The notes beneath the pieces are model-generated. The model saw only the letters and a program-made list of their open reading frames with translations. It had not been told where the DNA came from and did not search any database. A stretch of DNA of 64,000 nt from Kumtagia sp964244725 (GTDB lineage: Bacteria; Pseudomonadota; Alphaproteobacteria; Rhizobiales; Rhizobiaceae), in assembly GCA_964244725.1 (NCBI GenBank), contig CAXTJQ010000001.1, positions 248,001 to 312,000 on the forward strand. The letters run 5' to 3'. A program made the translations under genes and the position numbers. Of the stretch, positions 24,142-33,240 are shown piece by piece. How positions within the stretch are numbered: position 1 is the first letter of the stretch; each line of letters starts with the position of its first letter.

Positions 24142-26397
24142 TCAGCCGGCTTGGTCCTCGACGGCGTGAACGAGCGCGTCGGGGTCAAGGGGCTTGGTCA
24201 AAAACCCGCTCGCGCCATGCGCGAGCACTTTGTGGCGCGTCTTTTCCTGCCCGTCTGCCGAAAGCACCATGATCGGTACGCGCGGGAGGTCGTTTTCTTC
24301 CTCGTGGCGGCGAATCAGCGCGATCGCTTCGAGCCCGTCCATGACCGGCATGTGCAGGTCCATCAGGATCACGTCGTAGCGCTCGGCGCCGGCTGCCATC
24401 GCCGCCTCGGCCGCCGACTTGCCGTTGCCGACGGCCGCGACGCGGTGGCCGGCCTTCTGCAGGGTCGATTTTGCGAGCAGCGCGTTGATCTCGTTGTCCT
24501 CGGCAAGCAGGATCGAGAGCCCCGCCACGCGTGCGCCTCGGTTCCGGCCGGCCTCGGCGCGCTGCGCCATCGTCGGCGGGATGGCCGATCCGGATGCGCC
24601 GGAGAGCAGCATGCGCAGCAGTGTCTCGCCGCGCACTGGACGTGCGAGGAAGGTAGTGTAGCCGCTGGCGCGGAAGTCGCCCAGCGCGCCGCGGTCGGTC
24701 GGCGCGATCAGGGTGATCGCCTGGCTGCCGACGAATCCGGTCTGACGCAGTCGCTTCAGCGTCTTGCCGTTGGCCGTTTCGAGGGCCGCGTCGACCAGAA
24801 GCGCGTCGCAGGGCCTGGCCAGTTCGATGGCCTGTTCGATCGAATAGACGATGTCGGCCTTGCCGCCATAGGCTCGGATGGTCCGCGCGATGGCGTCGCT
24901 TTCGATCTCGTTGCGCGACAGGATGACCGATCGATGCCCTTCCAAGATGGGGCCACGCGCTTGGCTCGACGGACCCGGATCGCGCGCCGGGACCTCGAAG
25001 GCGAATTCCGAGCCGAGGCCATAGTCGCTGGTCACTGAAATCGAACCGTCGAGCGCCTCGACGATGCGGCGCGAGATCGCCAGCCCGAGCCCGGCGCCGC
25101 CATGCGTGCGCGTGGAACTCGTGTCGGCCTGCTCGAACTCCTCGAAAATGCGCTCCATGTCTTCCTTGCGCAGGCCGGCGCCGGTGTCCGCTACCGCGAT
25201 GCGGACCATGTCCGCCCCCGGGGCCGGCTTCACCGCGACCGTCACCAGCACGCCGCCGGCGTCGGTGAACTTGATCGCGTTGCCGATCAGGTTGAGCAGC
25301 ACCTGACGCACTCGCCCGGGGTCGGCGGTGATCATGTGCGGCACGTCTGGCGCGATATGGCAGCCCAGGCCGATGCCCTTTGCGAAGGCGCGCGCCGCCA
25401 GCAATTCGACGACGCTCTCGACCAGTTCGCGGGGAGAGATCGGCTGCGGCTCCGGCACGAACCGCCCCGCCTCGATCTTCGAGAAGTCGAGCAGGTCCTC
25501 GATCATCGCCAGCAGCGCGCTGGCCGAGGTCGAGACGGCGCTGACATAGGTCGTCTGTTCGGCCGACAGGCTGGTGTCGGCGAGCAGCTTGGCCATGCCC
25601 ATGATGCCGTTCATCGGCGTGCGAATTTCATGGCTGACGGTCGCCAGGAACCGCGATTTGGCGACGCTGGCATATTCGGCCCGCTCGCGCGCGCCGATGA
25701 TCGCCGCTTCCGCGCGCTTGCGGGCTGTGATGTCGCGCGCGATGGCGCGGTGCGAGACCGTCTTGCTCCTCAAATCGCGCATCGAAAGCTCGATCCAGGA
25801 AAACCACCGCGTTCCGACCGGCGTATGGATCGCGACATCGGTCGAACTCAGGCATTCGCCGTCGGAGAAGGCGGCATCGGGCACGATCCCGACTTCGATC
25901 CCGAAATCGACCAGTCTCAGCCCGAGCAGATCGTCCTTCGGCTTGCGGACGAGATCGGCGAACACCTTATTGGCGTAGACAATGCGGCCCTCGCGGTCGC
26001 GATGGACCACCAGATCGCCCAGCGCGTCGATGAGACCGAGAAAATGCTCCTCGTTTTCCTGCAGTTCCCACATCCGGTCGGCGAGCGTCTCGATGCGGGA
26101 ACTGCTCTGCGTCGCCATTGCGATCTCGGCGTCGAGCGCCTCCCGGCGCTGCGCAAGGCGATGCAGCGCGAGGCCGGCCAGCGCGATGGCGGCCGCCCCC
26201 GCCCCAGGCAGCGGCGACGCCGTGGCCAAAATCGCGAAACCGGCGAGGCCGAGCAGACCCGCGATGGCCGCAAGTCGCATCGATCCCCGGGGTCGGCGCA
26301 TGGCATGCCACGGGGCGGCGGCCGGCGCGTGCCGCGACTCGCCGGTGAACGGTGAGCGCTGGCGATCGATGCCGCCGGCGATGCTGGGTGTGGCCAT
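24142..26397 (-). CDS. hybrid sensor histidine kinase with PAS and receiver domains
   Basis: A 751-residue membrane kinase. Order: two hydrophobic helices (residues 41-62 and 64-82), coiled coil, PAS (about 112-225, NEEHFLGLIDALGDLVVHRD), HisKA with phosphorylated His256 (ATVSHEIRTPMNG), HATPase with N-box NLIGNAIKFTDAG (369-381) and G-boxes DTGAGL and GGAGLGLA, a degenerate receiver-like region (about 487-595) without the acidic pocket, and a true receiver (627-751) with D680 in VILMDLHMPVMDG and AEDNEIN. ATG 26397 has TAAGGAGG upstream. No separate response regulator is adjacent; signals probably pass to a phosphotransfer protein elsewhere. Signal unknown. Confidence 0.9.
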   Translation of the reverse strand: MATPSIAGGIDRQRSPFTGESRHAPAAAPWHAMRRPRGSMRLAAIAGLLGLAGFAILATASPLPGAGAAAIALAGLALHRLAQRREALDAEIAMATQSSSRIETLADRMWELQENEEHFLGLIDALGDLVVHRDREGRIVYANKVFADLVRKPKDDLLGLRLVDFGIEVGIVPDAAFSDGECLSSTDVAIHTPVGTRWFSWIELSMRDLRSKTVSHRAIARDITARKRAEAAIIGARERAEYASVAKSRFLATVSHEIRTPMNGIMGMAKLLADTSLSAEQTTYVSAVSTSASALLAMIEDLLDFSKIEAGRFVPEPQPISPRELVESVVELLAARAFAKGIGLGCHIAPDVPHMITADPGRVRQVLLNLIGNAIKFTDAGGVLVTVAVKPAPGADMVRIAVADTGAGLRKEDMERIFEEFEQADTSSTRTHGGAGLGLAISRRIVEALDGSISVTSDYGLGSEFAFEVPARDPGPSSQARGPILEGHRSVILSRNEIESDAIARTIRAYGGKADIVYSIEQAIELARPCDALLVDAALETANGKTLKRLRQTGFVGSQAITLIAPTDRGALGDFRASGYTTFLARPVRGETLLRMLLSGASGSAIPPTMAQRAEAGRNRGARVAGLSILLAEDNEINALLAKSTLQKAGHRVAAVGNGKSAAEAAMAAGAERYDVILMDLHMPVMDGLEAIALIRRHEEENDLPRVPIMVLSADGQEKTRHKVLAHGASGFLTKPLDPDALVHAVEDQAG

Positions 26398-26470
26398 GCG
26401 CCCTCCTTAAGGCACAACCTCCTTCCCGTTGCTTCTTCGGATCGTTTGGATTTTAGCGGTCTGTCGAAAT

Positions 26471-27460
26471 TTACATATCGACCACGACTCGTCCCCGTAT
26501 CTTGCCGTCGACAATGTCGCTCGCCGTCTGCAGGATGTCGCCGAAAGGGATCCGAGTGGTGATCGCGTCGAGCATCTCGAGGTCGAGACCGGCCGCCAGT
26601 CGCCGCCAGGCTTCCAGGCGGATCGCCATCGGCGCCATCACCGAATCGATGCCGAGCAGCGAAACGCCGCGCAGGATGAACGGCGCGACGCTGCCCGGCA
26701 AATCCATCCCCTGCGCCAGCCCGCAAGCGGCGACCGCGCCGCCATGGCGCGTCATGGACAGGACATTGGCGAGCGTGTGGCTGCCGACGGCGTCGACCGC
26801 GCCGGCCCAGCGCTCCCTGGCGAGCGGCTTGGCCGGCGCCGAAAGTTCGGCGCGGTCGATGATCTCGGCAGCGCCGAGGCGTTGTAGGTAGTCCGCTTCC
26901 TCCGGCCGCCCGGTGGACGCCACGACATGGTAGCCAAGCCGCGCGAGTAGAGCGATCGCGACGGACCCCACGCCGCCCGCAGCGCCGGTGACCACCACGG
27001 GTCCGCGCCGCGGCGTGATGCCGTGGCGTTCCAGCGCCAGGACGCTGAGCATCGCGGTGTAGCCGGCGGTGCCGATCGCCATGGCCGTGCGAGTCGTCAT
27101 AGTCGGCGGCAGGCCCACCAGCCAGTCGCCGCTGACGCGCGCTTTGGCCGCATAGCCGCCGAGATGCGTCTCGCCGACGCCCCAGCCGTTGAGGATCACC
27201 CGGTCGCCGGGCTTCCATGCGTCATGCTCCGAGGACAGCACCGTGCCCGCGAAGTCGATGCCCGGAACCATCGGGAAGCGGCGCACGACCGGCGCCCTGC
27301 CGGTGATCGCCAGCCCATCCTTGTAATTGACCGTGGTGTGATGGACGGCGACCGTCACGTCGCCCTCCATCAGATCGCCGTCGTCGATTTCGGTGACCGC
27401 CACCGATTGCTTCTTCGCCGCGTCGCGGGTGATCAGGATGGCCTTGAACGACTTGGGCAT
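26471..27460 (-). CDS. acuI: YhdH/AcuI-type NADPH-dependent acrylyl-CoA reductase (MDR superfamily)
   Basis: A 329-residue zinc-free medium-chain reductase. Markers: N-terminal FKAILITRDA, HTTVNYKDGLAITG, FPMVPGIDFAGTVLSS, GWGVGETHLGGYA, and the nucleotide loop VVVTGAAGGVGSVAIALLARLGY followed by ASTGR (the Ser/Arg pattern suits NADPH). These are the signatures of the YhdH/AcuI clade, which reduces acryloyl-CoA to propionyl-CoA in characterised members. Assignment to that exact reaction is by family. It is the last gene of the leftward run starting at about 29.8 kb, 62 bases after lspA. Confidence 0.82.
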   Translation of the reverse strand: MPKSFKAILITRDAAKKQSVAVTEIDDGDLMEGDVTVAVHHTTVNYKDGLAITGRAPVVRRFPMVPGIDFAGTVLSSEHDAWKPGDRVILNGWGVGETHLGGYAAKARVSGDWLVGLPPTMTTRTAMAIGTAGYTAMLSVLALERHGITPRRGPVVVTGAAGGVGSVAIALLARLGYHVVASTGRPEEADYLQRLGAAEIIDRAELSAPAKPLARERWAGAVDAVGSHTLANVLSMTRHGGAVAACGLAQGMDLPGSVAPFILRGVSLLGIDSVMAPMAIRLEAWRRLAAGLDLEMLDAITTRIPFGDILQTASDIVDGKIRGRVVVDM

Positions 27461-27522
27461 GCGTCCCTCTCGGCTGCATCGCGCGGCGCTTGCGGCCAAA
27501 GGTAGACGGTGGGTGGGCCGCG

Positions 27523-28017
27523 TCAATGCTCCGCCGTATCGCGCCGACGCGCCTGTCGCCAGCCAAGAAACTCCTGCAGCAGCACCGCGGCCGCGCCAAC
27601 CGAAATGAAGGCGTCGGCGAGGTTGAACACGGCAAACGACCAGACCGGCGTGTGAAAGAAGATGTAGTCGATGACATGGCCGAAGATCGTGCGGTCGATG
27701 ACGTTGCCGATCGCGCCGCTGACGATCAGCGCGAAGCCGGTGCGGGCGAGCGCCTGGTCGGGTCCGGACCGTGCCGCCAGATAGACCACGAAGCCGATCA
27801 CCGCGAGCGAGATCAGCACCAGGCCGAGCCCGCCGACCGACGAGAACATCGAGAACGCCACGCCTGTATTGTAGGTGCGATAAAGCGCCAGGAACGGCAG
27901 CATGTCGATCATCTCGTGCATCGGCAGCCGCGCCTCGACCAGCCATTTGACCCACTGATCGATCGCCACGCCCGCCGTCGCGAGGCCGGCGTAGACCCAC
28001 CATCTCGGTCCGCTCAT
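27523..28017 (-). CDS. lspA: lipoprotein signal peptidase (signal peptidase II)
   Basis: A 164-residue inner-membrane aspartyl protease with four hydrophobic segments that removes lipoprotein signal peptides. Conserved boxes: DQWVKWLV (box A), NTGVAFSMF, SGAIGNVIDR with catalytic Asp, and FNLADAFIS with the second Asp. The start overlaps the stop of the upstream RNA methyltransferase (ATGA on this strand), indicating coupled translation. Confidence 0.95.
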   Translation of the reverse strand: MSGPRWWVYAGLATAGVAIDQWVKWLVEARLPMHEMIDMLPFLALYRTYNTGVAFSMFSSVGGLGLVLISLAVIGFVVYLAARSGPDQALARTGFALIVSGAIGNVIDRTIFGHVIDYIFFHTPVWSFAVFNLADAFISVGAAAVLLQEFLGWRQARRRDTAEH

Positions 28018-28868
28018 TCCGCCCTTCCAGCGTCGAGGGTCAGGGCCGACCGCCGGATCTCGAACAGCGCGACGCCCGTGGCGACGGCGAGGTTAAGTGA
28101 ATCCGCACGTCCGGCCTGCGGGATGCGGATGAGCGTGTCGCAGGCGTCGGCGAGCATATCGGGCAGGCCCTGCTGTTCGTTGCCCATCAGCAGCAGGACG
28201 GATTTGCCGGCATAGTCGAGGCTGCGGTAGTCGACCGCGCGCCTGAGATGCGTGCCGACGACCAGCCCGCGGAAGCGCCGCCGCCACTGCAGGAACGCTT
28301 CTGGCGTGGCGCGCGCGACCGGCACGGCGAAGATCGAGCCCATCGTCGCGCGCACCGTCTCGACCGCGAAGGGATCGGTGGTCTCTCCGATCAGGATGAC
28401 GCCCTTCGCGCCGACTGCGTCCGCGGTGCGGATCACGGTGCCGAGATTGCCGGGATCGCGGACGCGGTCGAGCGCGACCCAGACATCGCCGTTTGTCAGT
28501 CGGACCTCGCCGAGCGGCAGCAGGCGCTGCTCGAACACGCCGACAACCATCTGCGGATTATCGCGCCGCGTAATCGCCGCGAGCACCTTCTCCGAGACCT
28601 CGAGCACCGTCGCGCCCACTGCCACGGCGCGCGCGGCGACCTTCTCGACGGCCGCGTTGCCGAGCCCGCTCTTGGCGAAGACCAGTATGCGGATGGTCCA
28701 GCCGAGGTCAAGCGCGTCGATCACCAGCTTCAGGCCCTCGGCCATGAACGCGTTTTGGCTGTCGCGGAATTTCTTCAGCGCCAGCGCCTTGATATCCTTG
28801 ACCAGCGGATTGGCGAGGCTTGTGACCTCGCGCACCCGGCCGGGCGCGCCGCTCCTGGCCTCGCTCAT
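28014..28868 (-). CDS. TrmH/SpoU family RNA 2'-O-methyltransferase
   Basis: A 284-residue SPOUT-class enzyme. The N-terminal substrate-binding part (VTSLANPLVKDIKALALKKFR, FMAEGLKLV) is followed by the knot domain with motif 1 ALDRVRDPGNLGTVIRTADAVGAKGVIL, motif 2 LLLMGNEQQGLP and motif 3 RIPQAGRADSLNLAVATGVALFE. Target (rRNA or tRNA, 2'-O of ribose) not determinable. It overlaps neighbours on both sides by ATGA junctions. Confidence 0.9.
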   Translation of the reverse strand: MSEARSGAPGRVREVTSLANPLVKDIKALALKKFRDSQNAFMAEGLKLVIDALDLGWTIRILVFAKSGLGNAAVEKVAARAVAVGATVLEVSEKVLAAITRRDNPQMVVGVFEQRLLPLGEVRLTNGDVWVALDRVRDPGNLGTVIRTADAVGAKGVILIGETTDPFAVETVRATMGSIFAVPVARATPEAFLQWRRRFRGLVVGTHLRRAVDYRSLDYAGKSVLLLMGNEQQGLPDMLADACDTLIRIPQAGRADSLNLAVATGVALFEIRRSALTLDAGRAE

Positions 28869-29827
28869 TGCGCGAGCCAGCGCGAGAACAAGGATGTCGA
28901 CAGCGCCCGCCCGCCCGATTGCTCGCGGATGATGAGTTCGCCCGATTCCACCCGGCCGCCCATGTCGACGAAGGCATCGCGCAGCAAGGCGTGGATGGCG
29001 AAAAACGAGGCTCGGATCGAATAGGCGGTCAGCACGACTGCGAGCGGATTGGGCGCCAGGATGGCGCGGCAGAGGTCCGTCAGGCGCGGCAGGTCCTCGA
29101 ACAATTGCCAGACCTCGCCCTTCGGTCCGCGGCCATAGGCCGGCGGATCGAACAGCACGATGTCGTAGCGGCTGCCGCGCCGTTCTTCACGCTCGGCGAA
29201 TTTCATCGCGTCGTCGCAGATCCAGCGGATCGGCCTGTCGCCGAGCCGCGCGATTTCCTGATTCTCGCGCGCCCAGCCGATGGCCTTCTTCGAGGCGTCG
29301 ACATGCGTCACCTCGGCGCCGGCTCGCGCCGCGACGAGCGAGGCAAGCCCGGTATAGCCGAACAGGTTCAGCACCCGGACGGGCCGCCGCGCGGTCTCGA
29401 TCAGCTGGGCCATGTGATCCCAATGCGTCGCCTGTTCCGGGAAGACGCCGACATGGCGGAACGAGGTGAAGCGCCCCAGATAGTCAATCCCGTCATGCTT
29501 CATCGGCCAGGTCTCGCCGAGCGGCGCCTTGGGAAATCGCCAGCGGCCCATGCCTTCCTCGTCGGTGTCGCCGGTGAAGACCGCGTCGGCCTTAACCCAA
29601 TCGCTGTCCGGCGCGGCCTTGCGCCAGATCGCCTGGCCCTCTGGCCGCACGATTCGATAAGGACCGTAGCGTTCGAGCTTGTGGCCGTCGCCGCTGTCGA
29701 GCAGGGCATAGTCGCTGTTCGGCAGCACTTCGAGGATGATTGGCAGCGTCTCGGCCGGCAGCGCGCCGGAGCGCCGCGCGGCCGCCGCCGCGGCAACCGG
29801 CAAGCGCTGGTCGCTTTCCCGAAACAC
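28865..29827 (-). CDS. class I SAM-dependent methyltransferase (RlmI-like)
   Basis: About 320 residues. The Rossmann core has VLNLFGYTGLASLVAARAGAEVTHVDAS (SAM motif I) and ICDDAMKF; FDPPAYGRGPKGEVW is the N/D-P-P-Y/F motif of N- or C5-methyltransferases acting on rRNA. N-terminal text YALLDSGDGHKLERYG is typical of the rhizobial family. The start is uncertain: GTG 29827 fits homolog length, while the frame continues to a GTG at 29962 with residues of no similarity. First gene of the coupled MTase-TrmH-lspA run. Confidence 0.78.
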   Translation of the reverse strand: MFRESDQRLPVAAAAAARRSGALPAETLPIILEVLPNSDYALLDSGDGHKLERYGPYRIVRPEGQAIWRKAAPDSDWVKADAVFTGDTDEEGMGRWRFPKAPLGETWPMKHDGIDYLGRFTSFRHVGVFPEQATHWDHMAQLIETARRPVRVLNLFGYTGLASLVAARAGAEVTHVDASKKAIGWARENQEIARLGDRPIRWICDDAMKFAEREERRGSRYDIVLFDPPAYGRGPKGEVWQLFEDLPRLTDLCRAILAPNPLAVVLTAYSIRASFFAIHALLRDAFVDMGGRVESGELIIREQSGGRALSTSLFSRWLAQ

Positions 29828-30038
29828 GCGCGGACTGGTTTCGTGGTGCTTGTCGCGCGAGGATTTCAGGACGTGGCCTCCATCGGTCGCCGCGCTTTTG
29901 GCATAGGGACACTGCCTGCGCAACCAAACCCGGCCCTTCCGCGGATCGCAGCATCCTGACACGATCGAGAACCGGCTTCGTCTACAAGGGAGCGGGCAAA
30001 GTCATCGATGCGTCCGACCGACAGGAAGGTGATGTCCA

Positions 30039-30455
30039 ATGAGCGGGTTCTGGATCGGCGTCGCGTCGGCCGACCACGCGCGACGCGGCCAGCGTGAGGG
30101 CTTCATGCAGGTCTCGCACGGCAAGCAGGCGCCGTTGAAGCGGCTTCGTCCAGGTGACGGCATCGTCTATTATTCGCCCACGACGCTTTTCGGCGAGAAG
30201 GACGGCCTGAAATCGTTCACGGCCATCGGCACGGTGTGTGACCGCGGGCCGTATCAGGTCGATATGGGCGGCGGGTTCGCGCCATTCCGCCGCGATGTCG
30301 ACTGGCTCGAAGCGGATGAGGCGCCGATCGCGCCGTTGCTGGCTCGTCTGGAACTGACCGCCGGCAAGAAAAACTGGGGTTACGCATTCCGCCTCGGACT
30401 GGTCCCGATCTCGGACGAGGATTTCAAGATCGTCGCGGAGGCGATGCGACGATGA
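30039..30455 (+). CDS. EVE domain-containing protein (UPF0310)
   Basis: A 138-residue single EVE (PUA-like) domain. It starts FWIGVASADHARRG, with the aromatic pocket segment GDGIVYYSPTT and the closing KNWGYAFRLGLVPISDEDF, the UPF0310 pattern. EVE domains recognise modified nucleobases in DNA or RNA; a free-standing copy may act on modified RNA or restriction of modified DNA, but that is not shown here. It is the only rightward gene in an otherwise leftward region. Confidence 0.85.
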   Translation: MSGFWIGVASADHARRGQREGFMQVSHGKQAPLKRLRPGDGIVYYSPTTLFGEKDGLKSFTAIGTVCDRGPYQVDMGGGFAPFRRDVDWLEADEAPIAPLLARLELTAGKKNWGYAFRLGLVPISDEDFKIVAEAMRR

Positions 30456-30462
30456 CGAGCGC

Positions 30463-31425
30463 CTAAACGGACGCGCGATAAACCGCGATGCCTGCGGCCA
30501 GATCTTCCAGCGCTGCGCCGACCGATTTGAACAGCGTGATCTCGTCGTCGGCCTGCCTGCCCTGCTTTTCGCCGCGCGCCAGTTCGTGCAGATCGGCGAC
30601 AATGCTGTCGGCCGCGAGGATGCCGGAGGCGAGCGGCTGGACGATGTCGCCGGCTTCCCTCGTCGCGCCGGCGCGCGTGTCGACGTAGACCCGGGCGCGC
30701 ATGATCGCCGCGTCGTCGGCCTCGCGCATCGCCGGCGTGAACCCGCCGACGAGGTCGATATGGGTTCCCGGACGCAGCGCGGCGCCGTGGATCAGCGCTT
30801 CGCTCGAGATGGTCGCGGCGGAGACGATGTCGGCCCAGCCGATCGCCTCGTCAAGGTTGCTCACCGCGCTCGCCGTCACACCTTCCTCCCGCAGGGTCGT
30901 GGCGGCGGTTTCGGCGCGAGCGGCCGTGCGGTTCCAGATGCGGACGTCGCGGATCGGCCGCACGCTGGAATGCGCGCGGGCGAGGAACAGGCTGAGCGCG
31001 CCGGCGCCGACGATCAGCAGGTGAGAGGCGTCTTCCCGCGCCAGATAGGTCGCCGCGAGCGCCGAGGCGCAGGCGGTGCGCCACTGCGTCAGGCGTTGGC
31101 CGTCGATCAGCGCCTGCGGCTCGCCGGTCCGGCCGTCGAACAGGAGATAGAGCCCCGTCACCGCCGGCTTGCCGATCATGTTGTTGTCCGGCGAGACCGT
31201 GACGATCTTGATGCCGACATGGCCGCCGTCCGACGCGCCGGCGGCTTGGAAGTCGGTCCAGGCGGGCATCAGCAGCAGGGTGGAGGCAGCTCCGTCTTGC
31301 CGCTCGATCGTATGGTGATGCCGAACCGGCTGCACCGCGCCGTCCCTGAACGCCGCGCGCAGGATCTCGACAAGGCCGGGAAAGGTCAGGGCGCGGTCGA
31401 CGGCGTCCGCCGCGATCATTTTCAT
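30463..31425 (-). CDS. ornithine cyclodeaminase / mu-crystallin family protein
   Basis: A 320-residue NAD(P)-dependent enzyme. The family N-terminal half includes QPVRHHHTIER, GIKIVTVSPDNN and LTQWRTACASALAATYLAR; the dinucleotide loop is LLIVGAGALSLFLARAH; THIDLVGGFTPAMREAD follows. Family members are ornithine cyclodeaminases, ketimine reductases, or alanine/tauropine-type dehydrogenases. The substrate cannot be chosen from these motifs. It converges on the EVE gene with a 7-base gap. Confidence 0.82.
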   Translation of the reverse strand: MKMIAADAVDRALTFPGLVEILRAAFRDGAVQPVRHHHTIERQDGAASTLLLMPAWTDFQAAGASDGGHVGIKIVTVSPDNNMIGKPAVTGLYLLFDGRTGEPQALIDGQRLTQWRTACASALAATYLAREDASHLLIVGAGALSLFLARAHSSVRPIRDVRIWNRTAARAETAATTLREEGVTASAVSNLDEAIGWADIVSAATISSEALIHGAALRPGTHIDLVGGFTPAMREADDAAIMRARVYVDTRAGATREAGDIVQPLASGILAADSIVADLHELARGEKQGRQADDEITLFKSVGAALEDLAAGIAVYRASV

Positions 31426-31453
31426 GTTTGGCGTCGTCCGGCCGCCGGCGGTC

Positions 31454-31795
31454 CTACGAGCCGCTGCGCGCGAGGGCAGTGCCTGTGGCCGGTTGTGGCG
31501 CCTTGGCTTTACGCGCGGCGGCGTCGCGCGCCGCCTGCGCCTCCAACCCGCGCTGCCGCGACATTTTGCGGTAACGGCCCTGTTTCAGCCAGGTTGCAAT
31601 GCTGCCGACGATCATGCCGAGCCCGAAGGCGACGAACAGCATGATGAACAGCGGCGCCTGGATCGTCAGCGCGGGGTTGCCTGGATCGAAGGGATCGAAG
31701 GTGAAAGGAACGGCGCCGCGATTGGCGACCGCGAGCGCGATCAGGACGACGGCGATCGGCGCCAGCACGACCACCAGAATGAAGCGATTGAGCAT
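31454..31795 (-). CDS. LapA/DUF1049 domain membrane protein
   Basis: A 113-residue protein with two transmembrane helices (LNRFILVVVLAPIAVVLIALAV and LFIMLFVAFGLGMIVGSIATWL) separated by a short periplasmic loop, and a basic, Ala-rich cytoplasmic tail (RYRKMSRQRGLEAQAARDAAARK). This is the LapA (lipopolysaccharide assembly protein A domain) layout, often encoded beside ihfB in proteobacteria, as here. ATG 31795 begins right at the first helix. Confidence 0.82.
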   Translation of the reverse strand: MLNRFILVVVLAPIAVVLIALAVANRGAVPFTFDPFDPGNPALTIQAPLFIMLFVAFGLGMIVGSIATWLKQGRYRKMSRQRGLEAQAARDAAARKAKAPQPATGTALARSGS

Positions 31796-31824
31796 GTGTT
31801 TTCCGTTCCGGAGGTCTCGCGTCG

Positions 31825-32109
31825 CTATTTGCTCGCGTTCAGGCGTTCGCGCAACTCCTTGCCGGTCTTGAAGAATGGCACCCATTTTTCCTCGACCGCG
31901 ACGGCGTCGCCGGTGCGCGGGTTGCGCCCGACGCGCGCCGGCCTGTTTTTGACCGAAAAGGCTCCGAAGCCGCGCAACTCGACGCGGTTGCCCTCGGCCA
32001 AGGCATCGGTGATTTCATCGAAGATTGCACTGACGATGTTCTCGACGTCGCGAAGAAACAGATGCGGATTGCGCGTCGCTATGATCTGCACCAGCTCGGA
32101 CTTGATCAT
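31825..32109 (-). CDS. ihfB: integration host factor subunit beta
   Basis: A 94-residue HU/IHF fold protein that bends DNA as a heterodimer with IhfA. Signature: IKSELVQIIA, VENIVSAIFDEITDALAEGNRVELRGFGAFSVK, and the DNA-intercalating arm RPARVGRNPRTGDAV. Position between sppA and the LapA gene is conserved in rhizobia. Confidence 0.95.
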   Translation of the reverse strand: MIKSELVQIIATRNPHLFLRDVENIVSAIFDEITDALAEGNRVELRGFGAFSVKNRPARVGRNPRTGDAVAVEEKWVPFFKTGKELRERLNASK

Positions 32110-32190
32110 GTGCGCTCTTCCCCCGTCAGTTTTTTGTTTTGGCGAATATGCAAATGATTTTGTTGGGCTTTCCCATCTCGCCCATCGCCC

Positions 32191-33132
32191 TCAAGGGTGC
32201 CAGATGGACACGAGACCGTCAAGGAACAACCGGTCCGCGCCGGTCCTGGCGAGCATGTCTGGGCCGAGGCCCGACAGGCCGAGCGCCTTGCCGATCGCCT
32301 CGCTGAACAGCAGGCCGGAGCCGCTGTCCTTGGCCTTCCACTCGATGACCGAGAGGTCTCCCGAAACGCCCTTCGTCGCGAGCCACGCCACCGCTTCCTT
32401 CTCGCCTCCGAGTTCGTCGATCAGCTTGTTGGCCACCGCCTGGCGGCCCGTGAAGATCGACCCGTCCGCCAGCGCAAGCACCTGGGCGCGATCGAGCGGA
32501 CGGCGTTCGTCGACCAGGTCGACGAACCAGTTGTAGCTGTCCATGATCATGGCGCGGATCATCGCGCGCTCGGGCTCCGTCGTCGGGTTGAACGGCGACG
32601 GCTCGGCCTTGAGCGGCGAGGATTTCACCTCTTCGAGCTTGACGCCGACTTTGTCCATCAGGCCGGTCACGTCCGGGAACTGCACCAGCACGCCGATCGA
32701 CCCCACGATCGACGATTGCCGCGCCACGATATGGTCGGAGGCGCTGGCGATCATGTAGCCCGCCGAGGCGGCGAGCGTGCCGACCTGCGCCACGACCGGC
32801 TTTTCGCCCGCGATCGCCCGCACCGCATTGTAGATCGCCTCGCCGCCGGCGGTGGTGCCGCCCGGCGAATCGATCGAGAGGACAACCCCCTTCACGGCGG
32901 ACGACTTCCGGATGTCCTCCAGCCGCGCGAGCAGTTCCTCGTCCTCGAGGATCGTGCCTTCGATCTTGATCTTGGCGATGTGGTCGACGGCCCTGCCTGC
33001 GAATTCGCCGTCGTAGAAGATGGCGGCGGAGCCAACGACGGCGAGCGCGGCGATGAGGAGGGCCGCAACGCGCCAGAAGGTCACCTTGCGGCGCAGCTTG
33101 CGTCTGTCGATCAGGTCGTCGGCGCTCGCCAT
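32191..33132 (-). CDS. sppA: signal peptide peptidase SppA
   Basis: A 313-residue inner-membrane serine protease with one N-terminal transmembrane helix (WRVAALLIAALAVVGSAAIF). Nucleophile Ser in LAASAGYMIASA; the general-base Lys in EEVKSSPLKAEPS; SIDSPGGTTAGGEAIY and SSIVGSIGVLVQ are family motifs. Length is that of the short SppA form (single domain), which oligomerises. It lies upstream of ihfB on the same strand. Confidence 0.92.
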   Translation of the reverse strand: MASADDLIDRRKLRRKVTFWRVAALLIAALAVVGSAAIFYDGEFAGRAVDHIAKIKIEGTILEDEELLARLEDIRKSSAVKGVVLSIDSPGGTTAGGEAIYNAVRAIAGEKPVVAQVGTLAASAGYMIASASDHIVARQSSIVGSIGVLVQFPDVTGLMDKVGVKLEEVKSSPLKAEPSPFNPTTEPERAMIRAMIMDSYNWFVDLVDERRPLDRAQVLALADGSIFTGRQAVANKLIDELGGEKEAVAWLATKGVSGDLSVIEWKAKDSGSGLLFSEAIGKALGLSGLGPDMLARTGADRLFLDGLVSIWHP

Positions 33133-33186
33133 TGGCTTCCTCTCGGGGCAAAGAGGGAGACTAGCCCAAGGCGGCCGGCGAGACCA

Positions 33187-33207
33187 CCCGCCAAGGCCTT
33201 TGGCGGG
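33187..33207 (-). terminator. hairpin downstream of the aldehyde dehydrogenase gene
   Basis: A perfect 8-bp stem (CCCGCCAA / TTGGCGGG, 5-base loop) 33 bases past the ALDH stop and 54 bases before sppA. No T-run follows, so it may instead stabilise the 3' end or be read through. Confidence 0.35.
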
Positions 33208-33240
33208 CGATCCTTGGTGCGAGAGGATCGTCGTGGCGGC

